Below are positions 41,372-52,503 of a DNA stretch of 64,000 bases, piece by piece (position 1 is the first letter of the stretch; each line of letters begins with the position of its first letter). The translations under genes were made by a program, and so were the position numbers. The DNA lies in assembly GCA_025531455.1 (NCBI GenBank), contig JAMYHL010000091.1, positions 62,001-126,000 of the forward strand, read 5' to 3'. The notes under the pieces were generated by a model. The model had not been told where the DNA came from and ran no database searches. It saw only the letters and a list, made by a program, of their open reading frames with translations. The DNA is from Apiotrichum sp. Y4204 (lineage: Eukaryota; Basidiomycota; Tremellomycetes; Trichosporonales; Trichosporonaceae).

Positions 41372-41456
41372 CTCTCAATAGCTCAGTTGGTAGAGCGCCG
41401 GACTGTAACTGATACCTCATATCCGTCGGTCCCCTGTTCGAATCAGGGTTGGGAGA
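41372..41456 (+). tRNA. tRNA-Tyr (GUA), intron-containing, copy 2
   Basis: Acceptor CTCTCAA pairs with TTGGGAG plus discriminator A. The D arm is GCTCAGTTGGTAGAGC, anticodon GTA lies in CTGTAA, and the T arm is CCCTG-TTCGAAT-CAGGG. The intron after position 37 is about 12 nt. It differs from the copy at 15637-15727 only by lacking six intron bases. Confidence 0.95.
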
Positions 41457-43277
41457 AACGTCGCTCGCAGCCTCTGCGGTTGCGCGACCATTTTTATCGA
41501 AGTGAAATTGCATGAAAACGACATGCGAGTTCAAGCGTGTTGAGGCAGATATGCGGCCCTATGGCCTGTGGATAAGATGGAGTTTTGATGAGTTACGATG
41601 ATTAGTGGCCGCAAAATGGCCGTGATCAGCGTGTGATTGTCTGTCGATCTTGGTGCCACGATAACGTAAGGCCCCTTTTTGTGTCCAGCTATGTACGTAA
41701 AGCTTTGTGTTCCTGGTTCCTGATCACCTTCGTTCTAGACCACAAATCCCCGCTTCCGCGCTCCCACCATCGGGCAATTAAATGATGACGACAATTTGGC
41801 TCTGGCTCTGACTCGGGTGCACATTGTCTACGTGTCTGCCATGATATAAGCATGCAATCGCCGACCGGATACAACAGTACCGCAACATCCACAGCACAGC
41901 TTCTCTTTCGTCGAGTTACACTGGCTATTACCATCAACCACAGCCTCCCAGTGACTGTGTTAGCCTGCAACGCCGTGACCACCTCCCCAACCACAGCCGT
42001 GACAAGTTGGCCGCGGGCGTAGCGAACCTCACCCAAGCGCCCGGCTTGGCGACCCATGAGGTCTCGAGGTCGGTACCCTTCCGCCACAGAGATTGGGGCC
42101 CTTGGCACAAAGTCGTGTGTTCAGGACCAATGGTGTTTCCTGATCACAATGGTCCATACTCCCAGATTGCATGTTCCGAAGCGCTCCGTCAGTCGATATA
42201 ATACTAAGCGCGCTTGTCACGAGCGATGAGTTCATGTCATGGCGTTTCAGTAGAGACGCAACGCTCGCCCGACAAGCAAACAAACACCGGAGTCACGCAT
42301 TCTAGGGATGGGGGTCCACTGATTGACATGGAACTTGATCAGCTTGTTGAAGAATGGGTGGACTATCTGTCGGCCTAGAACAACCCGCCCATTTGCGAAC
42401 GTAGCTCAACGGCAAAGACTTCTGTGGGGCACTGTGCAGTACATGAGTCGTACGGTAGTGCAGCTGACTAGAACATACAGCTCAAGTACTATGCAAGTCA
42501 ACGATCAGCAAGGATGTTTAGACCGGGCAGGATAAGTTGGATGTCGCTTTGCGGATGCTCTGGTTCAGCAACACTGCCAACGCCCATACGATTGCACAGA
42601 TCACAGGTCTACCCGATCTACCCCATGTGACCGCTGATTGCCGTCCCACGTGAAAACCTCGCAGTCAAGCTAGCCAAGATAGCCAAGATAAGATAAATCC
42701 TTTCGCAAGATCGCAAGATGGCACAACGTCCACAAGTCCAATCCACCATTCCACCGTGTGTGGCTGTCGTTCAGGGTTGTATCGGGTCCGGAAACTACAA
42801 CGACGGAACCTTTTTTTTTTTTGCTTTCCTGGCGTCCCGCAACTCGGCGCGTCCCCGCGCGCACCCGGGGTCTCGGCTCCAACGGTGGCGTACGTGGCGT
42901 TTGTGGGAGAGGACGGAATGTGTTGGATGGCTTCGATCGCGTTGGAGATGATGACAACAGTGGCTTCGGTGCTGTGGTATTGTATGCTGCCGTAGAAACT
43001 GCGTAATACATGCGTTTGTTGTTTTCTCTGCTCTGTCCAAATTCCAGTTCCAACGGAGGAGGTAAAGCTGTGCGGACAACGGTCTGAAACTCAGTTGTCG
43101 ACTCGACGCGTCGGCTACAGTGAACCAATCATTGTTTACCGCCTCCATCTCTCAAGTTGCTGTGTATCTGCACAATGATCTTATAAACCGAACAATCTTC
43201 ACTCTTCCCGATCTTCTTCCACAGAGCCAGTCTCTTCAAACTCCCAGACATTCACGTCAGCACTCTCCGCAGACACC

Positions 43278-44457
43278 ATGTACCTCGACAGCACGGCCTA
43301 CCCCACCGTCATCCGCAACATCATCCGCTTCTCGGCCATCCCCGAGCTCAAAGCGTTCCGCTGCACCTCACGTTGGTGCTGCAAGTATGTGGACAGTCTC
43401 TTGGCATCTCATCTGGTCCTTGAAGGAGAGTTGTACTCGGACTTTCCCCGTCGAACCGCCACCGCAGTTCTTCATAATGGAATTTGGGGCCTCTTGTTCA
43501 ACAATTGCTTGTACCAGTGAGTTCCGTTTGTCCTGCAGGTGCCTGACGTGCAGCGTTTCCACCACAGAGGATGAGCATCCCTTTGATGTAATGGAAGAAT
43601 ACCGATTGAACCGAGAGACGTTTCGGTTAGGAATCATAAAGACCCCAGTCGAGATTCCCGACTTCGGTCGCGCACGTGTCCTCGACCTCCATGGCACACT
43701 GCGGGTGACCGTCCTCGCTGGTCTTGCGCCCAAGCTTCCGAACGTCCACACTATGAGGATCTTTGACGGGTATCACGATCAGAAAAGCGATGGATATGCG
43801 TCTCCAGACAGAACAAACTTGTGGGAACAACAAGAGGAGTCAGACGACCGAATCATCCGCATTCGCCCCCAGACTATTGTTGCGCCTCCAGGTGTCAAGC
43901 GCATAGTTTCCTTCCATACCCTTGTGCCGTCCCAAGCCCGGAGCAGCGGTTTAAGCAACATGTTTCCGCCTGGATTCGAAGAACTGGTGGTAAACATCAC
44001 TTTCAATCCCACTCAGGACGAATGGTGTGTGTGGCGGCCGGCCAAGGCGACGCTGCCGCTATTGAAGTCGGCGACGATCATTTTTACGGAGACAAGCGAT
44101 GTGCAAATGGAACGAACCGAGTACCACTCCATTCCTCCCGAAGCAGGCACTCCGTTCATCGAGTCGTTTGCTCCAGTACTAGGAGCCCTCGGCGTTGCGA
44201 CTACCGTCGTTGGGATGGAACGTCTTGCGGTCAACACAGCGCTGACCGGGGGCAAGAGCTACAACGAGGTGCGGACCTTGCTGCAGGCAGAGTCGACGGA
44301 GCCGATCACATTTATCAGCCAGGACGAATATTGCCTCGCAGTCGACGAGAACACCTGGGAGCTGTATACAAACCCAGACCAAGAACGGCTCAAGATGAGA
44401 TCCTTCCCTTCATTCTACAAAAGACACGGGACGCACATTCTGGGAAGGATTGTGTGA
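43278..44457 (+). CDS. F-box-like orphan protein
   Basis: Two exons (43278-43516 and 43554-44457) separated by a 37-nt intron give 380 residues. The N-terminus MYLDSTAYPTVIRNIIRFSA followed by LKAFRCTSRWCCKYVDSLLA has the Leu/Pro/Arg pattern of degenerate F-box-like domains that are expanded in basidiomycetes. The rest shows strand-rich segments (ARVLDLHGTLRVTVLAGLAP, FEELVVNITFNPTQDEWCVW, TTVVGMERLAVNTALTG), which might be a divergent Leu-rich or beta scaffold, but no known repeat is evident. Acceptors at 43538 and 43553 both keep frame; the second is preferred because the first would leave a 22-nt intron. Gene confidence is good; F-box assignment is weak. Confidence 0.68.
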
Positions 44458-47132
44458 GCGACGGGTAGGGGGGTGAAAGAATGTGGTTGGTATCATGGCC
44501 GTGTTCAGTAAGATTAGTACTATGCAAAACTCACTTGCTGGCCGCAACATTAACAACGACAAAATGTCAATGGCCAAGGAACAGACACAGACTCAGGGAG
44601 GCGTCGCAGTAAGGGAATGACCAGCGCACAGACGGATTGGTGGTTCACAATCTGACCATGTGCTCTGCTGTAGCCCAATTCCAATTTGACCCAGTACATC
44701 AAACGAGCTCCCACTCTGCCGAACATCACTCTCACTGTGTTTCTCCCCGCTGTGTCGAGTCCCAAGTCGACGGTAAAGTAAATGAACAGTTTGTTTCAGT
44801 CACCACTCCGGGCACTAGAAGTAACCGCTTCTCGAAGGGGAGACTTGCTTCCAGAAGGCCTCGCGCACTCCTTATCCAGGGCGAAGATAGTTCTAAGGGT
44901 AGAAAAATTGATGCACCGAGCTTTGCGAGAGATGTGGTTGTTACAAGATACTGCAAGTCTGTACATTGGTTTGGCCCTCGCCGAGGTGTCACACTCCCGG
45001 GGTATGCCGCTGACAAATTCCCACACCACTTTGCACACCCTGTCGCTACAGTCCGTAAAGAATTGTGTCCACCCCGGCTGAAATGTTCCGTTATGTCCAC
45101 CAATTGATCAGATTCATCGAGCACACACCTGGTACAATGTCTCTGAACTAGGCGCCTGATAGGATCGTCCAGGCAACGCCGCCGGAGTGGCGCAATGGAC
45201 CCCTAGCGTGGCATCCAAACGCCGTACGCTCTTGGTGTTCATCCGGGGCATGTTGAATCTCGTGGGCGCCCAGCCAGTTTTTCCGTCCCACAGAGCACAG
45301 GGGCTGGTTGAGGGGAGTGGAGGGGGGATCTGGACTGGGTTTCCAGCATGTATCGGCGCCGCCTTGTGGCGTTCTCTAGCGTGTCTCTGGAATTAACAGT
45401 CGCGTCTTGAGCCGCAGCATCCGACAAGTGTGGCACCAAACTCGGCGTGGAACGCCCGGGATCGCCCAGGATCGCCGGATCTACATGCATATATTTGAGG
45501 TTTCTCTCCCATCCCATAAGACACTGTGACATTCCCGACGGCAAACGCCGAGAGCACCACATGACGGCATTCTTGTTCCGTTCCAACCAGCAGACTACAG
45601 CGTGAATGCATGTCTATCCCATCGCCGCTCCACAAAGTCGCCGCACTCGCAGCTCAAAGTGTTACATCCTTCATCGTCGGAGTGCCGCAGGCCGTAGCTC
45701 TGTGCGGAAAGCGTTATCCGGAAGACGGGTTTCCCTGCTCCGCAGCGGGATAACCGTAGTCTCCTCTGGTTTAGTGTGCAGCGATACCCGAGGAGTATTG
45801 AATCAGTAGCCGTAGCTGTTATTAAGCGACGGCACAGCCACTGCATGTACCGCCGGGATTTTTGTACCCTATTCTCACAACAGCCGGTGCGGCAGAGGAC
45901 AATGGAGGACTGATCCGCAGCCACAGAGATTGGTTCGTGAATAATAGAAGAAGGATGGGCAGCCTGCGTACAAGGTTGCCATAATGGGCTGACGTACTCT
46001 TTTGATTTTCCACACTAGAAGCCAGCAGGCAGAGGGAAGAGAGGGGGGGTGCGTGAGGTGGAGAATTGTTCCGGCCGATTTCTGGCGACGCCCCCGCGCC
46101 GACTGGCCGGTGGCGCACCTGGGCCAGCCGCCCAGTAGGCCCAGTTGTTGTTCGGTGCCCTGGGAGTGGCTGCGCACGAGGGCCAAGGCCTGCGGTAGGG
46201 GCCTACAAGGAGTTAAGGAGGTAAGGAGGTGCCTGACAGCCGTAATAGCATTCCCTCCCTCCTGGTTCCTGGCCGATGTTAGCCCGCGGCCAAAGGCCTC
46301 TGTGCCCCAAGGGAAATTCCGCCAGGTCGCCGCATTCCACCTCATTCCACCTGGACTCCCCTCTCGCTCTCTACATTCTAGCACACTACTCGGTCACCGA
46401 AGATGAAAAGAAAATAGAGGAAAAAATGAACGTAACACAACACGAGTAGACAAGACCGTCAGCGACGTGCTCCCGACGACCATTACGGAACCCGCCGCTC
46501 AGTCGCTGAGCCAAACGCATGGCCGGCGCACGGGCCGGAATCGGAGCGCGGACCGGGAGAGAGAGTTGGTGACAACAACAACAGGGCCGAGACATCTTGG
46601 CCAGTCCGACAGTTCGGATGCCGCGGGAACCGCCAAAGTCAAAACGGCCTGCCTCGGATAATTCCTCCTATACTTTATCCACACTCTATCGTACTTTTGA
46701 CAGGCCCTTCGCCATGCGTCACCACCGCTGACATTTCCGACAAGATTTGGCAGTCGCGTACCAGTATCATACGTCACCCACAACAACGAAGGCAGAACGT
46801 TTTCTCTCATCAACACTTTTACTTGCTCCATTACCAACTGAGACCGCAACGAACTTCCAATCGCGACATTCTGCACGTGAGTCAACTCGAGGCGCGCGGC
46901 GTCCACCGTCCACTGGGGACTCGGGTCGGGCTCAACCTCAAACTTTTGATCCTCAGCCATTGAACGATGTGCGCTTACCTGTTGCTATCATTCCGATCTC
47001 GTTCACCACATCGCGCATCTACAAACCGAAGTCCCCTTTGACAGATATCGCGTCAACGACTCTTGCCAAGTGTTCTTCACTCCTCCCTTCCAATACTTAG
47101 CTTCTCCTTCAACTCCTCGTCAGACTGCCCCG
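44458..47132. other. 2.7 kb gene-poor spacer
   Basis: It lies between the F-box-like gene and the transcription factor. It has one weak candidate on the minus strand (46499-46960). The other frames are short, rich in Arg, Ser and Cys and lack ATG or intron logic. No repeat larger than a few bases was noticed. Confidence 0.4.
46499..46960 (-). CDS. Candidate small protein, 153 residues, divergent from the transcription factor
   Basis: Not recognised. An ATG-started frame, unspliced as read, starts 172 bp from the transcription factor start in the opposite direction. The first half looks protein-like (MAEDQKFEVEPDPSPQWTVD; SQLVMEQVKVLMRENVLPSL); the second half is Arg-rich and less convincing, so it may be spliced or end earlier. 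It might instead be part of the transcription factor's promoter. Confidence 0.3.
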   Translation of the reverse strand: MAEDQKFEVEPDPSPQWTVDAARLELTHVQNVAIGSSLRSQLVMEQVKVLMRENVLPSLLWVTYDTGTRLPNLVGNVSGGDAWRRACQKYDRVWIKYRRNYPRQAVLTLAVPAASELSDWPRCLGPVVVVTNSLSRSALRFRPVRRPCVWLSD

Positions 47133-50100
47133 ATGTCCCGCGTGGCTGCCGATAGGCGGTCTCGCGACGCACCGGGATCGTCTTCTCCAGAATCCCAGAC
47201 GCGTCCTACCACCAGCACCCAGTCCATGCTTCAGTGCAACTGCGGCCGCACATTCACCCGAGTTGAGAACCTAAGGCGACATCAGCGGAGTCGTGAGTAC
47301 GGTGCCGTGCAACCTGCTTCTGTTGCTGACCCCACCTGTAGATGAAGACAGCAGGGTAAGAACACTTCCCTCAGGCACACAGCCTCTAACAACAGCGACT
47401 GTCTTGCTCCGTTTGTGGGCGAGCCTTCAACCGTCCAGATGTTCTCAGACGGCATATGAGGACACATCGGGACGCCTCAGGACCCTCGAACTCAACCCCG
47501 TCGGTATCGGCACCATCAGGTGAATCACCGCCGCGGACAGCCCAGAGCTCCTTATCGTCGCTCTCCGAGAGAGGGACGGCACGGAGATCTGGATCGCCGT
47601 CACGCGACAATGAACTACCGCCAGCAAACTTTGCCCCCCGCCAGGACGAGAGCCGCCAGGACCGTCGACATCGTGGCGACCTCCCATCTATAGACTGTAC
47701 GTTCATTAGAACAACCTTTAGGTTGACAGAACAGCACTTCTTCCCGGTCCAAGCTCGTATGATCTTACACCTTCCAGTAGGTATCATGTCCACTTGGCGT
47801 CTTATTATCTAATGCTAACTAATGCACAGTGGCGCGCATTCCTTCATCCTTTGCTATCAGTGCACCACCTCGTCCTCCCTTGCAAGCCAGCAGCCACATA
47901 AGTTGGGGTGAGTTAATTCGATGCCGCTGCCACACCATCCAACCCGACTCCACCCTGACATTTTTAGACCACAGCCGCCTATGGATCCTGCAGGACACAT
48001 CTCTCGATATTCCTTGGCGTGATTTTGCTGCATTGGAAGCAAATCTCCCTCCATCCACAGAGGTATTTTCGTGGGCTGAAGCAGTGGATCCCACCTCAAT
48101 GTTCTGTGGTGGTTGGAGCTCTAGAATCTCACGACTTGGTGGCACTTCAGGCAGTAGACAACACAGTGGTGAGCATTGGGGCAAGCTCGGCTGAATGTAA
48201 CACTAACTTTGGCAGCATCTAGCGACACCCCCAAACCGTATGTGCCTGGGTCCGAAGGTGGCATAGAAGAAGTGGCCGTAGATCCAGCGCTCGATCCCAA
48301 GTCATGGCCGTGGTCACGCTTCTGGCTCGACGGGCCTCTGTATGCTCGAGTCAAAAGCAGTCTCAGTGAGTCTCATTGTAAAACGGGTCGTTGACCAATG
48401 CACTCAAATAATAGCGGCTGTTTGCTGACGTGCCAACAGGATTGGCTCACGACCCATCCGGTCACGATTTCAGCAGATTCCGCATGCCGGATTCATTACA
48501 TACAGTCAACACCCTCATTAGTCGTGCGTTAAAGATGTGGACGCTTGTGTTCAAACTGACACTGAATCAGACTATTTTAATAACTGCTACCCACAACTGC
48601 CTCTCCTACACCTTCCGTGAGTTGCCTGTCTCATCGCTGAATTCGCAATTGGGAAGGGGGGTTGATTTGTGTGGTGGTGTGGTTGTCCCCTGTGCCTGGC
48701 GCTTACTCGGTCAGGACATTTTCTGTGGCAAAGGCTCAGCCACTCCTTCTTGCCACCATGATTGGTATTGGCGCCAGCACCTCTCAGATCCCCGGGGCAA
48801 GACCATTCTCTGTTGATCTCATCGAGATTATCCGCAGGACACTGATGGCATTGTTTGACCGAGACCCCGTTAATGTGAGTGGTTGATTGCGAGAATCACG
48901 GACTGATGTTTCGCAGCTTCAAAACCTCGGCCATGCGCACGCATGCTTGCTAAATTATCTGGCCGCAATCTCCATAGGCAATCAGCGGACCTTTGAGCTT
49001 GCCGAGCTTTTTAAGGGGATGCTCATTCAGCTGTGCCGAAACATGCGCCTCCTTAACGCCCCTTTCGAACCCCCTCGGCGTTACCCCAGTTTTACCTCCA
49101 GTCCTGCCGACCAGTGGTACACATGGATTGAAGTGGAGAGTCACAAGAGACTTGGTCTAGCTATTTTTATTTTGGACTCAATGGCCCCTTCGTACATGGA
49201 GGGACCGAGACATCTGACGCCCGGAGAGATGCTGGGCACCGCGCTCCCTTGCTCTGATAGGTTCTGGAACGCGTCAAGCCCTGATGAATGGGCCTCTCTT
49301 GTTGGACCTGCAGCAGCGCCTCCCTCTGCCTTATTTACCCCGTCGTAAGTAGCTTAATCATTATCAGGTCCCCATGATGCTGACATGTTATTGTAGCGTT
49401 GCGTCAATCTTGACAATACGGGGCGCTCACAACACGACACCATTCCGGCATCTCGACCGGTTTGCTTCTTTCTGCCTTGTAAATGCTCTTCATCAGCACA
49501 TCTATGAGTACCGCTCTCAACTTTCGATGTACCAATCGACAAGCGCAGCTTCCTCATTTGGCAGTGTGGGAGACGACATTCCGCCACACCTTGACAGCTG
49601 CCGTCGCTGGTTGGAAGATGGCCTAATTACATGGCGGGATAGGTACTATGACCCCCGAGACTCCACTCCACTTTCGGTTTCCGGCAAAATTCTATACCAT
49701 TTGGGTCATATCACACTCCGCATACACCCGCGGGATCTCTACGCTGCGGCACACGGTACGTTAGAGACTGCACAGTATTATCCCTCTGACCTCACAGCGC
49801 AATGTCCCCCGTCTGCTAACTCCATCACTCCCGCTCTCAAGATGTGGGTTAGAACTCCAGACGCTGCTCTTGCTGCCGAACATGCTCTCCGCATGCTGGG
49901 GACAATGGGGTTTCCGCAGGTTTCGGACAACCGTCTTGCCGCCTCCAGTGTCTTTGTAGCCGTCGTTCTCCTTTGGATCTTTATGCGCAATCACGGCATG
50001 GTCATTCATCGAGCCTTTGACACCAACGAACTCGGGCGCCTGTTTGGACCGAACCCTTCAGGCCACGGCATTCTTGTCAGCGGCCTGAAGTACATGGTCA

Positions 50101-50216
50101 ACAACAGGTCTTGGAAGCTGTCCTCCGCCTTCGCACTAGGACTGGCAAAAATGATCGATTCGGACGAGGCCCCAAGCCCCTTGGTACTGAGTCCCCGCTC
50201 GACGCGATCGATGTAA
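47133..50216 (+). CDS. C2H2 zinc-finger transcription factor with fungal-specific regulatory domain
   Basis: It is a DNA-binding regulator with unknown targets. Exon 1 is 47133-47292, exon 2 is only 14 nt (47342-47355), and exon 3 starts at 47396. Later introns include 47702 to about 47828, several between 48200 and 48900, and one at about 49347-49395. Finger 1 reads CNCGRTFTRVENLRRHQRS, with its last His codon split by the first intron and completed by the 14-nt exon. Finger 2 is the regular CSVCGRAFNRPDVLRRHMRTH pattern. A disordered Ser-rich linker follows. The C-terminal half is helical and fits the fungal-specific transcription factor domain (LLATMIGIGASTSQIPGARP; LAELFKGMLIQLCRNMRLL; WIEVESHKRLGLAIFILDS). 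The exact exon pattern at 47830-48900 is uncertain. Confidence 0.8.
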
Positions 50217-50813
50217 AGCAGTTCAGCCTTTGTTTCTCTGTCCCATGACCCAGTAGAAAGTGGGAGAAAACCCGAATACCTCGAGAACATGTTACCCGAT
50301 CAACCCACAATACCGCCATAGCACCATTGTTGTCGTATTAATTTGTACCTATTTTAGTAGCCCCACACCTCAATCTCGCGCCATCAATCCGCTTATCACA
50401 TTCCAGTGCTAGCTGAACGTGTGCGAGGAACATTTGAGTGGACATGCACAAAAGTATAATCCTTGCAATGCTAACTCAGGGTCGCGACCTGGGATGGATG
50501 ACCGATAAGGAACTACTGTATGGAGCTAAAGGGAGGGGATGGCTGTCGTACGCGTGCTGTGCGTACATGCCCGCCCGCCGAGGCTCGCCGAGATGTCCAT
50601 AACGAGCAGCGCGCCGGCGGCCAACCGGAAGCCAGGCAGGAGGCGGGAGGCGCACGCCTGATCGGTTTAGTTACTCGCCGCCGGCGATCTTCCGAAGATC
50701 TGGGCCAGGAACTCGGAATATTTCCTGACTCCCTGTCCGACGTGGGTGACGTAAGTTCTCGTCCTGAGTTCGGTGCCTCGGTTAACAGGCCAAATTCGAT
50801 GATCAGAAGGAAC

Positions 50814-50970
50814 GCGGGTTTCACGAACGCCGCATTGCCGCAACGCCGCATCTCGTTATCTCTATTCCTTCTTGTGGCTTCCGTTGTCAATACATGCCAC
50901 TTAGGCGGCCAGAGGATTGCGGGGTTTCTGATCGCCGCATTACCGCAACGCCGCATGCATCGCGTTATCT
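50814..50970 (+). repeat. Imperfect direct repeat, two copies 105 bp apart
   Basis: Copy 1 (50814-50861) and copy 2 (50919-50970) share GCGGG(G)TTTC, CGCCGCATTRCCGCAACGCC, GCAT and CGTTATCT, with a four-base insertion in copy 2. Translated, both give AALPQRR. The divergence suggests an old local duplication. Confidence 0.85.
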
Positions 50971-52465
50971 GGGACCCCGTCAATCTTCGGTTTCGGGACA
51001 CGCCCTATCAACGGCCTCGTGTCACTGTCCACAGATACAATTAGAGGTGGGCATGTGCGCCTCCATATTCTGTATGCATAATCTGGCAAGATCAATGGCC
51101 GGATCGTAGTCCGCACTCTCCGTTTTCGGGCTTAGGAAACGGGCTCCAACGAGGACGCGTCTGTGGAGGCGGCTATCGGGAGCAGCTACGCGTGCTGGGT
51201 TCCTCGGTAGACAAGTGTTTCCCCATGGCCCATTCCTGAGGTTGCCATCCCTTGCCTCCCCAATGTCACGCCGCTCCCCATCTCTGCCGTTGTCTGCATT
51301 GTCCGGACTGCGGGGGCTAGTCTGCTTGTGGGTTCGCAGGTGTTCTGTATGCCCCACTGTTGGGATTCGCATTGTTCTTGCCGATCTCGTGCCTTTCGCG
51401 CTCCACAGAACACGCTCCACAAGCAGGCACCTGACGTCAGACTCGGCTTGGCAGCGACCACGGAAATTCGGTCCTCTGCGGGCCGCCGTCGTATCGATCC
51501 CGGATCATTACCACCTCTCGTAAGGTGATGAATAATGTCTCGTATCGTGGTTGTGGAAAAACTTTTTCATCATAGGCTAAAGTTGTTCCTTGATTAGGCG
51601 GAGTCCTTATCCGCCTCTCTCTTCTCCGGTCCCTGTCCCATCGGTTTTCGCGTGCACGTTCTCTACTGCAAACGGCGTAGGCACATGCCCCACTCACCGC
51701 GAAAAGGTACAATCTCGATCTTTAGGTTATACTTTCGGGCGGTCGAGAACATGTGGTGGCTATACGGAGTTCGGCTGGGCCGCGGCCCAGCCGGCTACTG
51801 TGTCAGGTTTCATTGTGCGCCATGCGGTTATGGACAACACATTTTTCGCAGCCATGCGGCAAATTAACCAGAAACAGGATACTAGTCACTAACCACACTG
51901 CTACACCCCTCCCGATGGCGTTGGCGCATTTTCTGGCACATTATGCGTACGTACTCTCGGCAAAACCGTGGAATGGGACGGTTAGACGGATGGACAAGTC
52001 GGATAAGTGCACTTGCCAAGTGCGCACTTCCGATATCCGCTTCCGCTGCTCTGATGTTTGAGCAGGGAATCTGGGTTCAGGGACAGGAATGGTATGAGGC
52101 TGGCGGACAGTTCAAACGACAAAACAAAAAGAATAAATCAAAAATCGACGACGTTGTCCTGACTTTCGAGTAACTTGCTGCCGAGACAGGACGTGCGTTA
52201 GGAAGAAAGGGGTTTATCCAAGGATCAATTGATATAATGGAGCGATGTGTGATGTACATGTGGGGTCGATGTAGAGTGATTGGTGGGAGGCTTCAGGTCA
52301 AATCGCCCAATGGGGACGTACAAGTTGCATTGTACTGGGCTCGGGTGACATGGGCTCTACAATATTCGCTTCACGACGACTGAGCGGGAAACAAAAATCA
52401 GGCAAGTTTGCCTTGCGGCAGCGAGCTTGGCGATAGCCAAGACGGCTATCTTGCATCAACAATCA

Positions 52466-52503
52466 GGTGCCGAACACAACGGGTGCCGAACACGGGTGCC
52501 GAA
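52466..52503 (+). repeat. GGTGCCGAACAC triple repeat
   Basis: Two full copies of GGTGCCGAACAC (52466, 52482) and one partial copy (52495) are spaced 13-16 bp apart. A 7-bp hairpin GATAGCC/GGCTATC lies just upstream near 52432-52450. Confidence 0.8.

Larger units (their letters stand above)
39961..43277. other. 3.3 kb gene-poor spacer
   Basis: It holds the mannosyltransferase promoter, one weak gene candidate (40723-41280, minus) and tRNA-Tyr copy 2. From 41460 to 43100 I find only short frames without character. A short tandem AGCCAAGATAGCCAAGATAA lies near 42671, and an 11-base T run near 42811. Confidence 0.45.

Noticed and set aside
45875..46384. 169-codon minus-strand frame before the transcription factor
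   Set aside because: No motif or splice support; residues are typical of random GC-rich sequence.
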